DNA from: Aliivibrio sp. S4MY1
Lineage (GTDB): Bacteria; Pseudomonadota; Gammaproteobacteria; Enterobacterales; Vibrionaceae
Length of the DNA stretch: 64,000 nucleotides
NCBI RefSeq assembly: GCF_028765545.1
Contig: NZ_JARACP010000008.1
Span: 1 to 64,000, forward strand
Direction: 5' to 3'
Shown: positions 19,396 to 26,783 of the stretch, in pieces
How positions within the stretch are numbered: the first letter of the stretch is position 1
Layout: the number at the start of each line of letters is the position of its first letter
The notes under the pieces: generated by a model
Database searches by the model: none
Seen by the model: only the letters and a program-made list of their open reading frames with translations
What the model was told of the DNA's origin: nothing
Made by a program: the position numbers and the translations under genes

Positions 19396-19830
19396 TTATA
19401 CTCTCGTCTGAGCTAATTTAAGATAAGAATGAAGTTCACCATTTTTATACTCAATAGCAGAGTGAATATTCACCTTAACATTAGCCACGATAATAAAATC
19501 GTATTGGTTTTCATCTTTAAATATAGAGACGTGTAATAAGCCATCATCTAGCTTCCAATGGCCTACTGTTTTTAATCTATCAAACAAGGTAAATTCAGTT
19601 ACACTGCCATCTGCTTTAAAGATAAGCTCAGTAATATAACCAGCAGTACATGTTTTTATCCAATGAGATTCAAAGATCTCATCAAATGAAAAATCCCTCT
19701 TATCTCTCCCCCACGTAGCGAACTCTATTTCTGGTATATCACAGTGAGATAATTCATGACGTTCAGTAATCGGAGTCCTGTTTACTTCTCGCAAAAATAA
19801 TTGTTGCAGCACGGCTTTTTTAGTTGGCAT
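19396..19830 (-). CDS. Uncharacterised small beta-rich protein
   Basis: 144 aa from the ATG at 19828-19830 with AGG eight bases upstream; an in-frame GTG lies three codons earlier. No signal peptide, no membrane helix. The middle is strand-rich with alternating hydrophobics (HWKLDDGLLHVSIF, DFIIVANVKV), reminiscent of lipocalin- or calycin-like small proteins, but I do not recognise the family. It lies 33 bases after the BCCT terminator and is transcribed separately from it or by read-through. Confidence 0.65.
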   Translation of the reverse strand: MPTKKAVLQQLFLREVNRTPITERHELSHCDIPEIEFATWGRDKRDFSFDEIFESHWIKTCTAGYITELIFKADGSVTEFTLFDRLKTVGHWKLDDGLLHVSIFKDENQYDFIIVANVKVNIHSAIEYKNGELHSYLKLAQTRV

Positions 19831-19862
19831 GCGTAGCACCTGAAATAATCAAATCCCCATAA

Positions 19863-19897
19863 TAAAAAAGGCTTACCACAATGTCTGCGATAAGCCT
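19863..19897 (-). terminator. Rho-independent terminator of the BCCT transporter gene
   Basis: On the minus strand AGGCTTA and TAAGCCT pair around a 15-base loop and are followed by TTTTTTATT. It lies 40 bases past the BCCT stop. Confidence 0.8.
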
Positions 19898-19937
19898 CTC
19901 ATTCAATCAAAACGTTTTATTGACTCGTAATCAATAA

Positions 19938-21494
19938 CTACACAGTCACACTCTTAGTGCAGTCTACTGACGATTTGCTTTCTTGCTCAACTTTTTTCAT
20001 TTTTAATACAGCAATAGGCGCTGAAATAAACGTAAAGCCAAGTAAGATTGAAACTGGAACCGCCGTGATCACAATGAAAGATTGTAGAGCGTTTAATCCA
20101 CCATCCCCTGCAATCAATAATACGCCGGCAACAATACCCATCATTAACGCCCAAAATAGACGTTGGAAACGTGATGGTTTATCAGTTCCCTCAACAGCCA
20201 TTGCAATTGAATATGCCATTGAGTCACCTGTTGTAGCAACAAACGTCGTCGTAAGCACTAAAAATGCAGGAATTAATAACCAGCTTAGTGGTAATTGCTC
20301 TAATGACGCTAACAGTACTGCAGGTAAACCCGCTTCTTGTAATGGTCCAGAGATGCTACCTGGGGTTTGTAACTCAAGGAAGATCCCTGTACCACCCAGT
20401 GCCGAGAACCAAAAGTTTGTCGCAATAGGAGCAATAATTGCCACGGTAATCACTAACTCACGAACGCTACGACCTTTAGAAATTCGCGCAATAAAGATAG
20501 CCATCATTGGTGCAAAACCAATAAACCATCCCCAGAAGAACCAAGTCCACCACGAGTTCCATGCAGGATCTGCGGTGCTTAAGCTCATTTCCGGTAGGTG
20601 TTGAATATAGTTACCAAATGCAAGACCAAACTCAGTAAAGATAAAGCTTGTTGGGCCTAGTACCAAAATGGCTACTAATAAAGTGACAGCGCCAATAACA
20701 TTCATTCGGCTTAACCACTGTAAGCCTTTGTCCATCCCCGTAAAGGCTGAAACTGAATAAATTGCCACAATCATAGATAAAAGACCGATTTGACTCATCA
20801 GTGAACTTTCAAGTCCTGTCAGTACCGTTAAGCTGTAACTAAGTTGCGTTGCTAAGAAACCAATTGGACCAATAGTACCAGCAGCAACTGCAATAATTGA
20901 GCAAGCATCAATCAATGAGCCTAACCAATGATTTTCAAGTTTGTTACCTAAAATTGGATATAGCAAAGCACGGGGACGCAATTTAACACCACAATTATAA
21001 TGAGCGTACATTAGTACGATCGTACTTAATGTGCCTAATACTGCCCATGCTAGAAAGCCCCAATGCAAAAAACTTTGGCTTAACGCAGGCGCTACGGCTG
21101 CAAGGGTGCCAGTTTTAACATCAGAAAAAGTTGGAGAAGGTGTAATGAAGTGAAAGATTGGTTCAGCAGCTGACCAGAAAACGCCACCGCCTGCAAGTAA
21201 GGTACACATGATCATTGCGACCCATTTGAACGTACCGAACGTTGGTTTTTCTTCACCACCCATCTTAATTTTGCCATAACTGCTCATCGCTATGATAAGA
21301 GCTAAAACAAATGTGATGATCATTAACCACTGCCACCATAACCCAAACATGGTCGATGCTGACATAAATAAGGTTTGAATCGTTGCTGTAAATGTTGAGA
21401 GATCAACAAGAGCAAAGAGAAGGAATAAAAGGATAAATCCTATAGTAAGTGTTGGAACTAGTTTATCGCTATTTTCATTGCTATTTTTAAACAT
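19938..21494 (-). CDS. BCCT family betaine/carnitine/choline transporter
   Basis: 518 aa with about twelve membrane segments. The family-typical start FTIGFILLFLLFALVD and the BCCT signature segment around WTWFFWGWFIGFAPMMAIFI (the TM8 tryptophans and Gly-Phe) identify it. It should import a quaternary-ammonium or related zwitterionic compatible solute with sodium or protons. The charged cytoplasmic tails are short (about 20 residues each), so it lacks the long osmosensing C-terminal domain of BetP. It is divergent from the PepSY gene. The choice of substrate cannot be read from the sequence. Confidence 0.93.
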   Translation of the reverse strand: MFKNSNENSDKLVPTLTIGFILLFLLFALVDLSTFTATIQTLFMSASTMFGLWWQWLMIITFVLALIIAMSSYGKIKMGGEEKPTFGTFKWVAMIMCTLLAGGGVFWSAAEPIFHFITPSPTFSDVKTGTLAAVAPALSQSFLHWGFLAWAVLGTLSTIVLMYAHYNCGVKLRPRALLYPILGNKLENHWLGSLIDACSIIAVAAGTIGPIGFLATQLSYSLTVLTGLESSLMSQIGLLSMIVAIYSVSAFTGMDKGLQWLSRMNVIGAVTLLVAILVLGPTSFIFTEFGLAFGNYIQHLPEMSLSTADPAWNSWWTWFFWGWFIGFAPMMAIFIARISKGRSVRELVITVAIIAPIATNFWFSALGGTGIFLELQTPGSISGPLQEAGLPAVLLASLEQLPLSWLLIPAFLVLTTTFVATTGDSMAYSIAMAVEGTDKPSRFQRLFWALMMGIVAGVLLIAGDGGLNALQSFIVITAVPVSILLGFTFISAPIAVLKMKKVEQESKSSVDCTKSVTV

Positions 21495-21823
21495 GGGTAT
21501 CCCACTTGATGCGTGAGGGATGGGACTCTAACAGCTTAAAAAACGTAAAACCAGTGAAATATTTTTAAAAAAGGCAGAAAAACAGTCAAATATTTATGAT
21601 TGTAATCACTAAATTTAAAATTTAACCCATAAAATCAACAACCTATAAAATACACCATAAAACACCACAACAACCCATAATAATTTACACATTTATCAAA
21701 ATAACTCATTATGATTAGAGAATATTGAACTTTTCTTATTGGATTTTCTTCTGAATAAAATTCATGTTCTATTCATCTTCACTGTTTTATACTGATGCTG
21801 TATTGACTTAATTAGGAAGCATC
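21495..21823. other. 329-base divergent intergenic region (BCCT / PepSY operon)
   Basis: AT-rich region with no open reading frame of note. It holds the candidate regulator-binding direct repeat and -10 element next to the PepSY gene, listed separately. The half nearer the BCCT gene shows only A/T tracts and no motif I can assign. Confidence 0.6.
21761..21793 (+). promoter_or_regulatory. Candidate OmpR-type direct repeat and -10 of the PepSY/RR/HK operon
   Basis: TTCATGTTCTATTCAT (21761-21776) contains TTCAT twice with an 11-base period, the spacing used by OmpR/PhoB-family tandem dimers. TATACT at 21788-21793 is a good -10, which places the -35 zone inside the repeat, as for activator-dependent promoters. 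The same repeat with one change occurs upstream of the glycosyltransferase gene. Confidence 0.5.
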
Positions 21824-22213
21824 ATGCTAAAAAAATCAGCCTTATACCTTGCTGCCCTATTCACTTTTTTTCCATTATCACAAAGTGCTTTTGCTAATGC
21901 TCATCCTGATGGACATCAGCTCATTCAAGATGTTCATCAAAATGGCGCTAAAATAGATATCGATGAAGATCAAGATGAAGTTTATGACGCGGTTCAAGCC
22001 GGTTTAGTAAAGCCATTTTCTGAGCTTTACGCTATGGTCGCAAAAGACTTCCATGGCCGAATTATCAAAGTGGAACTAGATGAAGACGACAATGAATGGA
22101 CCTATGAATTAAAGCTGGTACATGAAAATAATATAATCAAAGTCGAATATGATGCGGCAACGTTAGCAATCACAGAGATCAAAGGCCGCGATATTCGCGC
22201 AGCTCTTAAATAA
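21824..22213 (+). CDS. Exported PepSY-domain protein
   Basis: 129 aa. A signal peptide ends at about SAFA (residue 24) and the PepSY domain occupies about residues 60-128 (GRIIKVELDEDDNEWTYELK, then VEYDAATLAITEIKGRD). PepSY proteins of this type often accompany OmpR/histidine-kinase pairs and are thought to act as periplasmic accessory sensors or inhibitors. It is the first gene of the operon, 33 bases before the response regulator. Highly acidic, so a role in sensing cations or cationic peptides is possible but inferred. Confidence 0.85.
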   Translation: MLKKSALYLAALFTFFPLSQSAFANAHPDGHQLIQDVHQNGAKIDIDEDQDEVYDAVQAGLVKPFSELYAMVAKDFHGRIIKVELDEDDNEWTYELKLVHENNIIKVEYDAATLAITEIKGRDIRAALK

Positions 22214-22246
22214 CAACAAAAAAAGATAATCACTAAGAGAATAATA

Positions 22247-22903
22247 ATGAAAATTTTAGTTGTAGAAGATGACCCACGCTTAGGTGAACAAATTGTAGAA
22301 ACCTTAGAGAGTGCTGATTGGGTTCCAGAATTATCTCAAGATGGTGTCGATGCTTTATATCGTGCAACAACTGAGGAGTGGGATGCGATTATTCTCGATC
22401 TTGGCCTACCAAAGTTAAATGGGTTAACCGTATTAAAAAGTATTCGTGACGAAAACATTAATACCCCAGTTATTATCTTAAGTGCCCGTGACACACTATC
22501 TCAACGCGTCGAAGGCTTAAATGCTGGGGCCGATGATTATTTGACCAAACCTTTTGAAATGGTTGAATTGATCGCTCGTATTCGCGCTCAATTACGTCGC
22601 GCTTCAGGTAACGCTTCTCCAATTCTAAAAATTGGTGATTTAAGTTTAGATACACGCAGCTCAAAAGTACTTTGGCAAGACCAAGCAGTCAGCTTAACGG
22701 CATTAGAGTACAAGGTTGTTGCTTATTTTATGCACAACCCTGAGAAAGTTATCTCTAGAACTACCTTGGTTGAACACATTTATAAACAAGATTTTGACCG
22801 TGATTCAAACACAGTCGAAGTATTTATCGGTCGTATTCGTAAAAAAATAGCGCCACAAATTATTAAAACGGTTCGTGGTCTTGGCTATCAACTAAACCCT
22901 TAA
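22247..22903 (+). CDS. OmpR/PhoP-family response regulator
   Basis: 218 aa. The receiver domain has the acidic pair in VVEDD, the phospho-acceptor Asp51 in IILDLGLP, the conserved Thr/Ser in ILSARD and Lys in LTKPFE. The winged-helix DNA-binding domain is at about residues 125-217, ending with TVRGLGYQLNP. It should bind tandem repeats; TTCAT-N6-TTCAT upstream of its own operon is the obvious candidate. Its closest named relatives by eye are QseB/PmrA/PhoP, including the vibrio VprA/CarR regulators of lipid A modification; the exact orthologue is uncertain. Confidence 0.93.
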   Translation: MKILVVEDDPRLGEQIVETLESADWVPELSQDGVDALYRATTEEWDAIILDLGLPKLNGLTVLKSIRDENINTPVIILSARDTLSQRVEGLNAGADDYLTKPFEMVELIARIRAQLRRASGNASPILKIGDLSLDTRSSKVLWQDQAVSLTALEYKVVAYFMHNPEKVISRTTLVEHIYKQDFDRDSNTVEVFIGRIRKKIAPQIIKTVRGLGYQLNP

Positions 22904-22920
22904 AATATAAAAGGTCTACT

Positions 22921-24285
22921 GTGAATACATCACCGAGACAATTCAAAGATACCTTCAAAAAATTGAGTCTAAAAAGCCGCTTGCTTCTTGCTGCGGCTTT
23001 TTGGCTATCTGCCATGATATTTGCTGCGGGAATTGGTATCCCTAAATTAGTAAATGATTATCTAGTCCAAGATGTAAAAAGTCAGCTATCACTGTCAATG
23101 GATGAGATCACCGCTAATATCGAAGTGAATAACAAAGGCAATCTCATTATGCCATCGCGTTTATCTGATCCTCGCTTTAGTCAGCCTTACAGTGGCCTTT
23201 ATTGGAGCGCCTCAACTAAAGGTGATGATCTTCGTTCTCGATCTTTGTGGGATAAAAAGCTCACATTCAAAGAAGATAATTTATCTATTAACCCAAAAGT
23301 GAAAGGCGCTAATAACGAAGAACTTATTTATATACAAAAAAATATTTACCTTCCTGAAATTAAACAGCCAATAACCATCACTGTTGGTCTTGATGAAGAT
23401 CCATTAGAAAAAACCTTACATCAACTTACAGGCCAGCTCTGGATCATTCTTGGCTTATTATTTAGTGGGGTTCTATTTCTTATCGGTATTCAAGTCAGTT
23501 GGTCACTTCGCCCTCTAGCTAAAATGCAATCTGAGTTAGTTACGCTACGTAAAGGCGAACAACAGGCATTAAGTCAGCATTATCCTCAAGAAATCGCGCC
23601 ATTAGTTTCAGATCTCAACGCATTATTATTTCATTACCAAGAGTTACTTGAGCGCGCTCGTCATCATGCTGGTAATTTATCTCATTCATTAAAGACGCCT
23701 CTATCGGTACTTAAAAATGAATTAGAATATTTGAGTATTGAAGATAAAAATCGGTTATCTGATCCTATTGCTCAACTACAAGCACATATTGATTATCACC
23801 TTAGTCGTGCTCGCATGGCAGGTTCAATGAATATCCTCTCAGTAGCCACCTCACCCTCTGAACGAGTAGATGCGATCTCAATGGCGTTTGATAAAGTCTA
23901 TGCTGAACGTGAAGTGATATTAATAAATGAGTTAGACAGTGAAGATCATATCGCCGTCGATAAAACCGATCTCGATGAAATGCTAGGAAACTTACTTGAG
24001 AATGGATATAAATGGGCGCATTCAATGATCCGTGTTCATTCTGAGCAAGTTGAAGGAAATCAAATTCAAATCATGATTGAGGATAATGGTGAGGGTATTC
24101 CTGAATCAGAGTTTGAGCAAGTCATTAAACGCGGTATCCGTTTGGATGAAACGACTCCAGGAACAGGTCTTGGGCTAAATATAGTGAGTGAAATGGCACA
24201 CAGTTATCGCGGTTCGCTTGAGTTATCAAAGAGTGCAATAGGAGGACTAAAAGCCACCCTAAGATTCCCACTAGTAAAAGAATAA
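22921..24285 (+). CDS. Inner-membrane sensor histidine kinase
   Basis: 454 aa, GTG start 17 bases after the response regulator stop. TM1 is at about residues 21-42, a periplasmic sensor of about 130 residues follows, TM2 at about 172-193, then a HAMP-like segment, HisKA with His255 in LSHSLKTPL, and a HATPase domain with the N box (DEMLGNLLENGYKW), DNGEGIP and TGLGLNIVSE. The Ser-Leu-Lys variant (HSLKTP) after the phospho-His is typical of PhoQ-like kinases. It should phosphorylate the adjacent regulator. The signal is unknown. Confidence 0.93.
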   Translation: MNTSPRQFKDTFKKLSLKSRLLLAAAFWLSAMIFAAGIGIPKLVNDYLVQDVKSQLSLSMDEITANIEVNNKGNLIMPSRLSDPRFSQPYSGLYWSASTKGDDLRSRSLWDKKLTFKEDNLSINPKVKGANNEELIYIQKNIYLPEIKQPITITVGLDEDPLEKTLHQLTGQLWIILGLLFSGVLFLIGIQVSWSLRPLAKMQSELVTLRKGEQQALSQHYPQEIAPLVSDLNALLFHYQELLERARHHAGNLSHSLKTPLSVLKNELEYLSIEDKNRLSDPIAQLQAHIDYHLSRARMAGSMNILSVATSPSERVDAISMAFDKVYAEREVILINELDSEDHIAVDKTDLDEMLGNLLENGYKWAHSMIRVHSEQVEGNQIQIMIEDNGEGIPESEFEQVIKRGIRLDETTPGTGLGLNIVSEMAHSYRGSLELSKSAIGGLKATLRFPLVKE

Positions 24286-24326
24286 TCGTTTTTCTACTTT
24301 ACTAAAAATCGTATTCAGACAACCTA

Positions 24327-24351
24327 AATTAGGGTCAAAACGACCCTAATT
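24327..24351. terminator. Convergent hairpin between the kinase and DedA-LssY genes
   Basis: AATTAGGGTC, loop AAAAC, GACCCTAATT is a perfect ten-pair stem that overlaps the TAG stop of the minus-strand gene. T tracts are short on both sides, so termination efficiency is uncertain. Confidence 0.5.
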
Positions 24352-25623
24352 ATTTGCGATGAGTAAACTGTGTGATGAACCAATGACTAATATCTTTCCA
24401 TCAGAATAGTAATCATGTTGTTCATCTTCAGTGATCGGTTCTGCATAAGCTATATTTAAGGTCGTTAAATCAAGAAAAAGAGTATCAATACTCGTTTTTA
24501 ATCGTTCTCTTTCCTTATCAACATTCGGATCAATGCTATGTAACATAGTCACAATACCTCGATAAGCGGTAATCGTTAACCCATCATCGTAACTTAATGC
24601 CCCTAACCATACTTGTTCATTATTTTCGTTCTTACCTGCACTCCACCACCGAATATGGCTTCTCTTTAATAAATCGCCCGGTAATTGAAATGCCATATCT
24701 TGTATACGCCCATTCCAGAATAGATCAGAAACCGGTGGCGTTTTATTCTTGATGAGTGAAAGGTAATCAACAAATTCAATATCATCACGAGAAAATGTTT
24801 TATTCTCAATCCAACCTAATGTCACCATTATGGATTGAGGATGATGCCCAATAAGTGCGATATTAACCGCTTGAGCATCAAAGAACGAAGACACTCCAGG
24901 GAAAGCTTTGAAGGATATTTTTGTTTCATCGAAATGCAATGGTTCAAGTATTGGTTTTTCTATTACATCATCAGCGACCCAAAAAAAATGACTATAATTC
25001 AAATAAATAATAGCACTCACAACCACTGCTACTGATTTCTTGCCAATATTTTTCCATTGAAACTTCTTTGCAATCACGAAAAAAATAACTATCAGTAACA
25101 AGGTAACTATTGATTGTTTATGCTCCGTGGCAAATAGAGTTATATCACTCATCCATGGAAAGACATCAATCCCATAAGAGAGTAAATACCCCCATAAGAC
25201 GAATTGACCCACGCCAAGTAGTAATCCAATAGATGCAAACAATGAAAATCGTCGCCACTCGATATTATTTACCCCAGCGATAAAGGGAACGATCCAAGCC
25301 ACTGGTCCTAATAAACGAGCAAACAGTAAGACCGAATTACCTTTTCTCTGAAGTAACAAGCGACAGCGAGCAATGGGACGGCGAGTTTTTGGCTGCCAGT
25401 TCATTAATCGTGCCTGAGCCTTTCGGCCAAAGCGACGTCCAATCCAATAACTGAGTTGATCACCAATAAGACCACCAAGCAATACCGCAATAACGCCAGT
25501 CCAAACTCCTTGATAAAGCTGAAATCCTGCAGCAATTAAGAACGGCTCACCCGGAACAAATAAATTTGGCCCTATGAGCGCATCCAATAATGCGCCCGTA
25601 AATAATGCCATAGAATCATACAT
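24346..25623 (-). CDS. DedA-family membrane protein fused to an LssY C-terminal domain
   Basis: 425 aa from the ATG at 25621-25623; a TTG two codons earlier is the alternative. The DedA (VTT/SNARE-associated) part covers about residues 1-200 with VPGEPFLIAAGF, the GDQLSYWIGRRFGRKA loop and the FARLLGPVAWIVPFIAGV segment that holds the conserved Arg/Pro. A C-terminal periplasmic LssY-like domain (about 230-420) follows after another membrane helix. DedA proteins are undecaprenyl-phosphate or phospholipid flippases; LssY domains occur in lipid-phosphate contexts. The preceding glycosyltransferase gene ends 21 bases upstream, so both probably modify or recycle envelope lipids and may belong to the adjacent two-component regulon. 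Confidence 0.85.
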   Translation of the reverse strand: MYDSMALFTGALLDALIGPNLFVPGEPFLIAAGFQLYQGVWTGVIAVLLGGLIGDQLSYWIGRRFGRKAQARLMNWQPKTRRPIARCRLLLQRKGNSVLLFARLLGPVAWIVPFIAGVNNIEWRRFSLFASIGLLLGVGQFVLWGYLLSYGIDVFPWMSDITLFATEHKQSIVTLLLIVIFFVIAKKFQWKNIGKKSVAVVVSAIIYLNYSHFFWVADDVIEKPILEPLHFDETKISFKAFPGVSSFFDAQAVNIALIGHHPQSIMVTLGWIENKTFSRDDIEFVDYLSLIKNKTPPVSDLFWNGRIQDMAFQLPGDLLKRSHIRWWSAGKNENNEQVWLGALSYDDGLTITAYRGIVTMLHSIDPNVDKERERLKTSIDTLFLDLTTLNIAYAEPITEDEQHDYYSDGKILVIGSSHSLLIANN

Positions 25624-25644
25624 AAGCAATTTTACCTATGCTGA

Positions 25645-26376
25645 CTATTTTTGCTCAGAATAATGACCGAATTTACATTCCATCTCGTTATTGCGCATCT
25701 CACCAAAGAAAAAACGGCGAATATTGGCTTTTAAATACGTAGCTCCCATCGTAAATAAGCCATCTTGGTCTAATCGACGTGGATCAAACTCAAACGTCAT
25801 TGGCAAAAATCGAAAACGCCACGTTTGACTCGCGCGTTTTACATAATCACAGTCTTCACATAGGGTGATCTTTTCATCAAAACCTTGCAATTCATTGTGC
25901 GCACGCTTTGTTGAAAAAATACACGCCCCTACGGCGGTTGGAAAAATGAATTGAGTAGCAAATAAACCTAAGTTAAATAAGCCGTAGCCTACTCGATGAG
26001 CAATAGGAAGCCCTTTAGAGCCCATATAAACACCAGCAACTTCTAATTTTTTCTCAGCTAATTGTGTTGCTGCTTTCTCGATAAAATCTGTTTTTAGGCT
26101 TACGTCGGCATCTAAAAATAGTAAGCGTTCATGCTTAGCGAGTGATGCGCCAGTATTACGACCTAAGCTAACACCACGTTTATCCATTTTGTGGATTGTT
26201 AAATCAGGAATGCTCGCTTCAAAGGCCTGAGCAACTTCACATGTGGCATCTTCGCTGTTTGAATCAACAATGATCACTTCAAAGTTTTGATTTGTTTGTT
26301 TTGTTAAATCTTCTAATAAACGGCCAATGCGTTTTTCTTCATTTAGGGTGATGATTACAATACTTAGTGGGCTCAT
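25645..26376 (-). CDS. Family 2 glycosyltransferase
   Basis: 243 aa from the ATG at 26374-26376, preferred because GGAG lies nine bases upstream and GT2 proteins commonly start just before SIVIITLNEEKRI; an ATG five codons upstream is possible. The GT-A fold motifs are VIITLNEE at the N-terminus, VDSNSEDAT, and the DXD-like metal site LFLDADVSL near residue 95. EDCDYVKRASQ supplies the putative ED catalytic region. No membrane anchor is clear except one hydrophobic stretch near residue 145. It probably glycosylates a lipid carrier or envelope component, together with the DedA-LssY protein encoded downstream. Confidence 0.88.
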   Translation of the reverse strand: MSPLSIVIITLNEEKRIGRLLEDLTKQTNQNFEVIIVDSNSEDATCEVAQAFEASIPDLTIHKMDKRGVSLGRNTGASLAKHERLLFLDADVSLKTDFIEKAATQLAEKKLEVAGVYMGSKGLPIAHRVGYGLFNLGLFATQFIFPTAVGACIFSTKRAHNELQGFDEKITLCEDCDYVKRASQTWRFRFLPMTFEFDPRRLDQDGLFTMGATYLKANIRRFFFGEMRNNEMECKFGHYSEQK

Positions 26377-26460
26377 CTTTATATTCTCCATTTATTCGCT
26401 ATAAAAGTAACTTGGAATAAATAATACAAAGCAATGGCTTAATAAAGCATGAGTGGTTTG

Positions 26461-26476
26461 TTCATGTTCCATTCAT
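26461..26476. promoter_or_regulatory. Second copy of the TTCAT-N6-TTCAT direct repeat
   Basis: TTCATGTTCCATTCAT differs at one base from the repeat before the PepSY/RR/HK operon. It lies 85 bases upstream of the glycosyltransferase ATG at 26376, in opposite orientation relative to that gene. A matching -10 on the minus strand is not clear, so a role is inferred. Confidence 0.4.
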
Positions 26477-26554
26477 ATATAAAAATAAATCTCAAAAATG
26501 AATAATTAGTACAAAAAACAGGCTTTTTTAGAAGAGTGAATAATATTAAAAAGA

Positions 26555-26591
26555 GAAAGAAAGGAAAGCCACACGTCTCAAAATGTGGCTT
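26555..26591 (-). terminator. Probable terminator of the sensor kinase operon
   Basis: AAGCCACA (26566-26573) pairs with TGTGGCTT (26584-26591) around a ten-base loop. On the minus strand it is followed by TCCTTTCTTTCTC, a pyrimidine-rich but interrupted tract. It lies about 190 bases past the kinase stop, so the distance is unusual. Confidence 0.4.
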
Positions 26592-26783
26592 GATTTGGAA
26601 CTGTTCGGGGTCATAACCGGACGTGCTAACTATCTAATATCACTCATTAAATTTCAAGACTTTTTATAAGCACTCCGCTTAAAAAAAAACCAATTTGAGA
26701 CCTTGGTGCATAAATTTGTGAGTCAGATAACATTTATTTTCCGGTCATTCTTACTCGCTGCCCAACACATCTTAGAATTACGA

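Larger units (their letters stand above)
26392..26783. other. 392-base intergenic region with structured elements
   Basis: No credible gene. It contains the second TTCAT-N6-TTCAT repeat (26461-26476), a probable terminator of the sensor kinase operon (about 26555-26591) and a second hairpin GTTCGG/CCGGAC (26603-26608 with 26617-26622). The 26600-26640 part looks less A/T-rich than its surroundings and is not explained. Confidence 0.6.
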
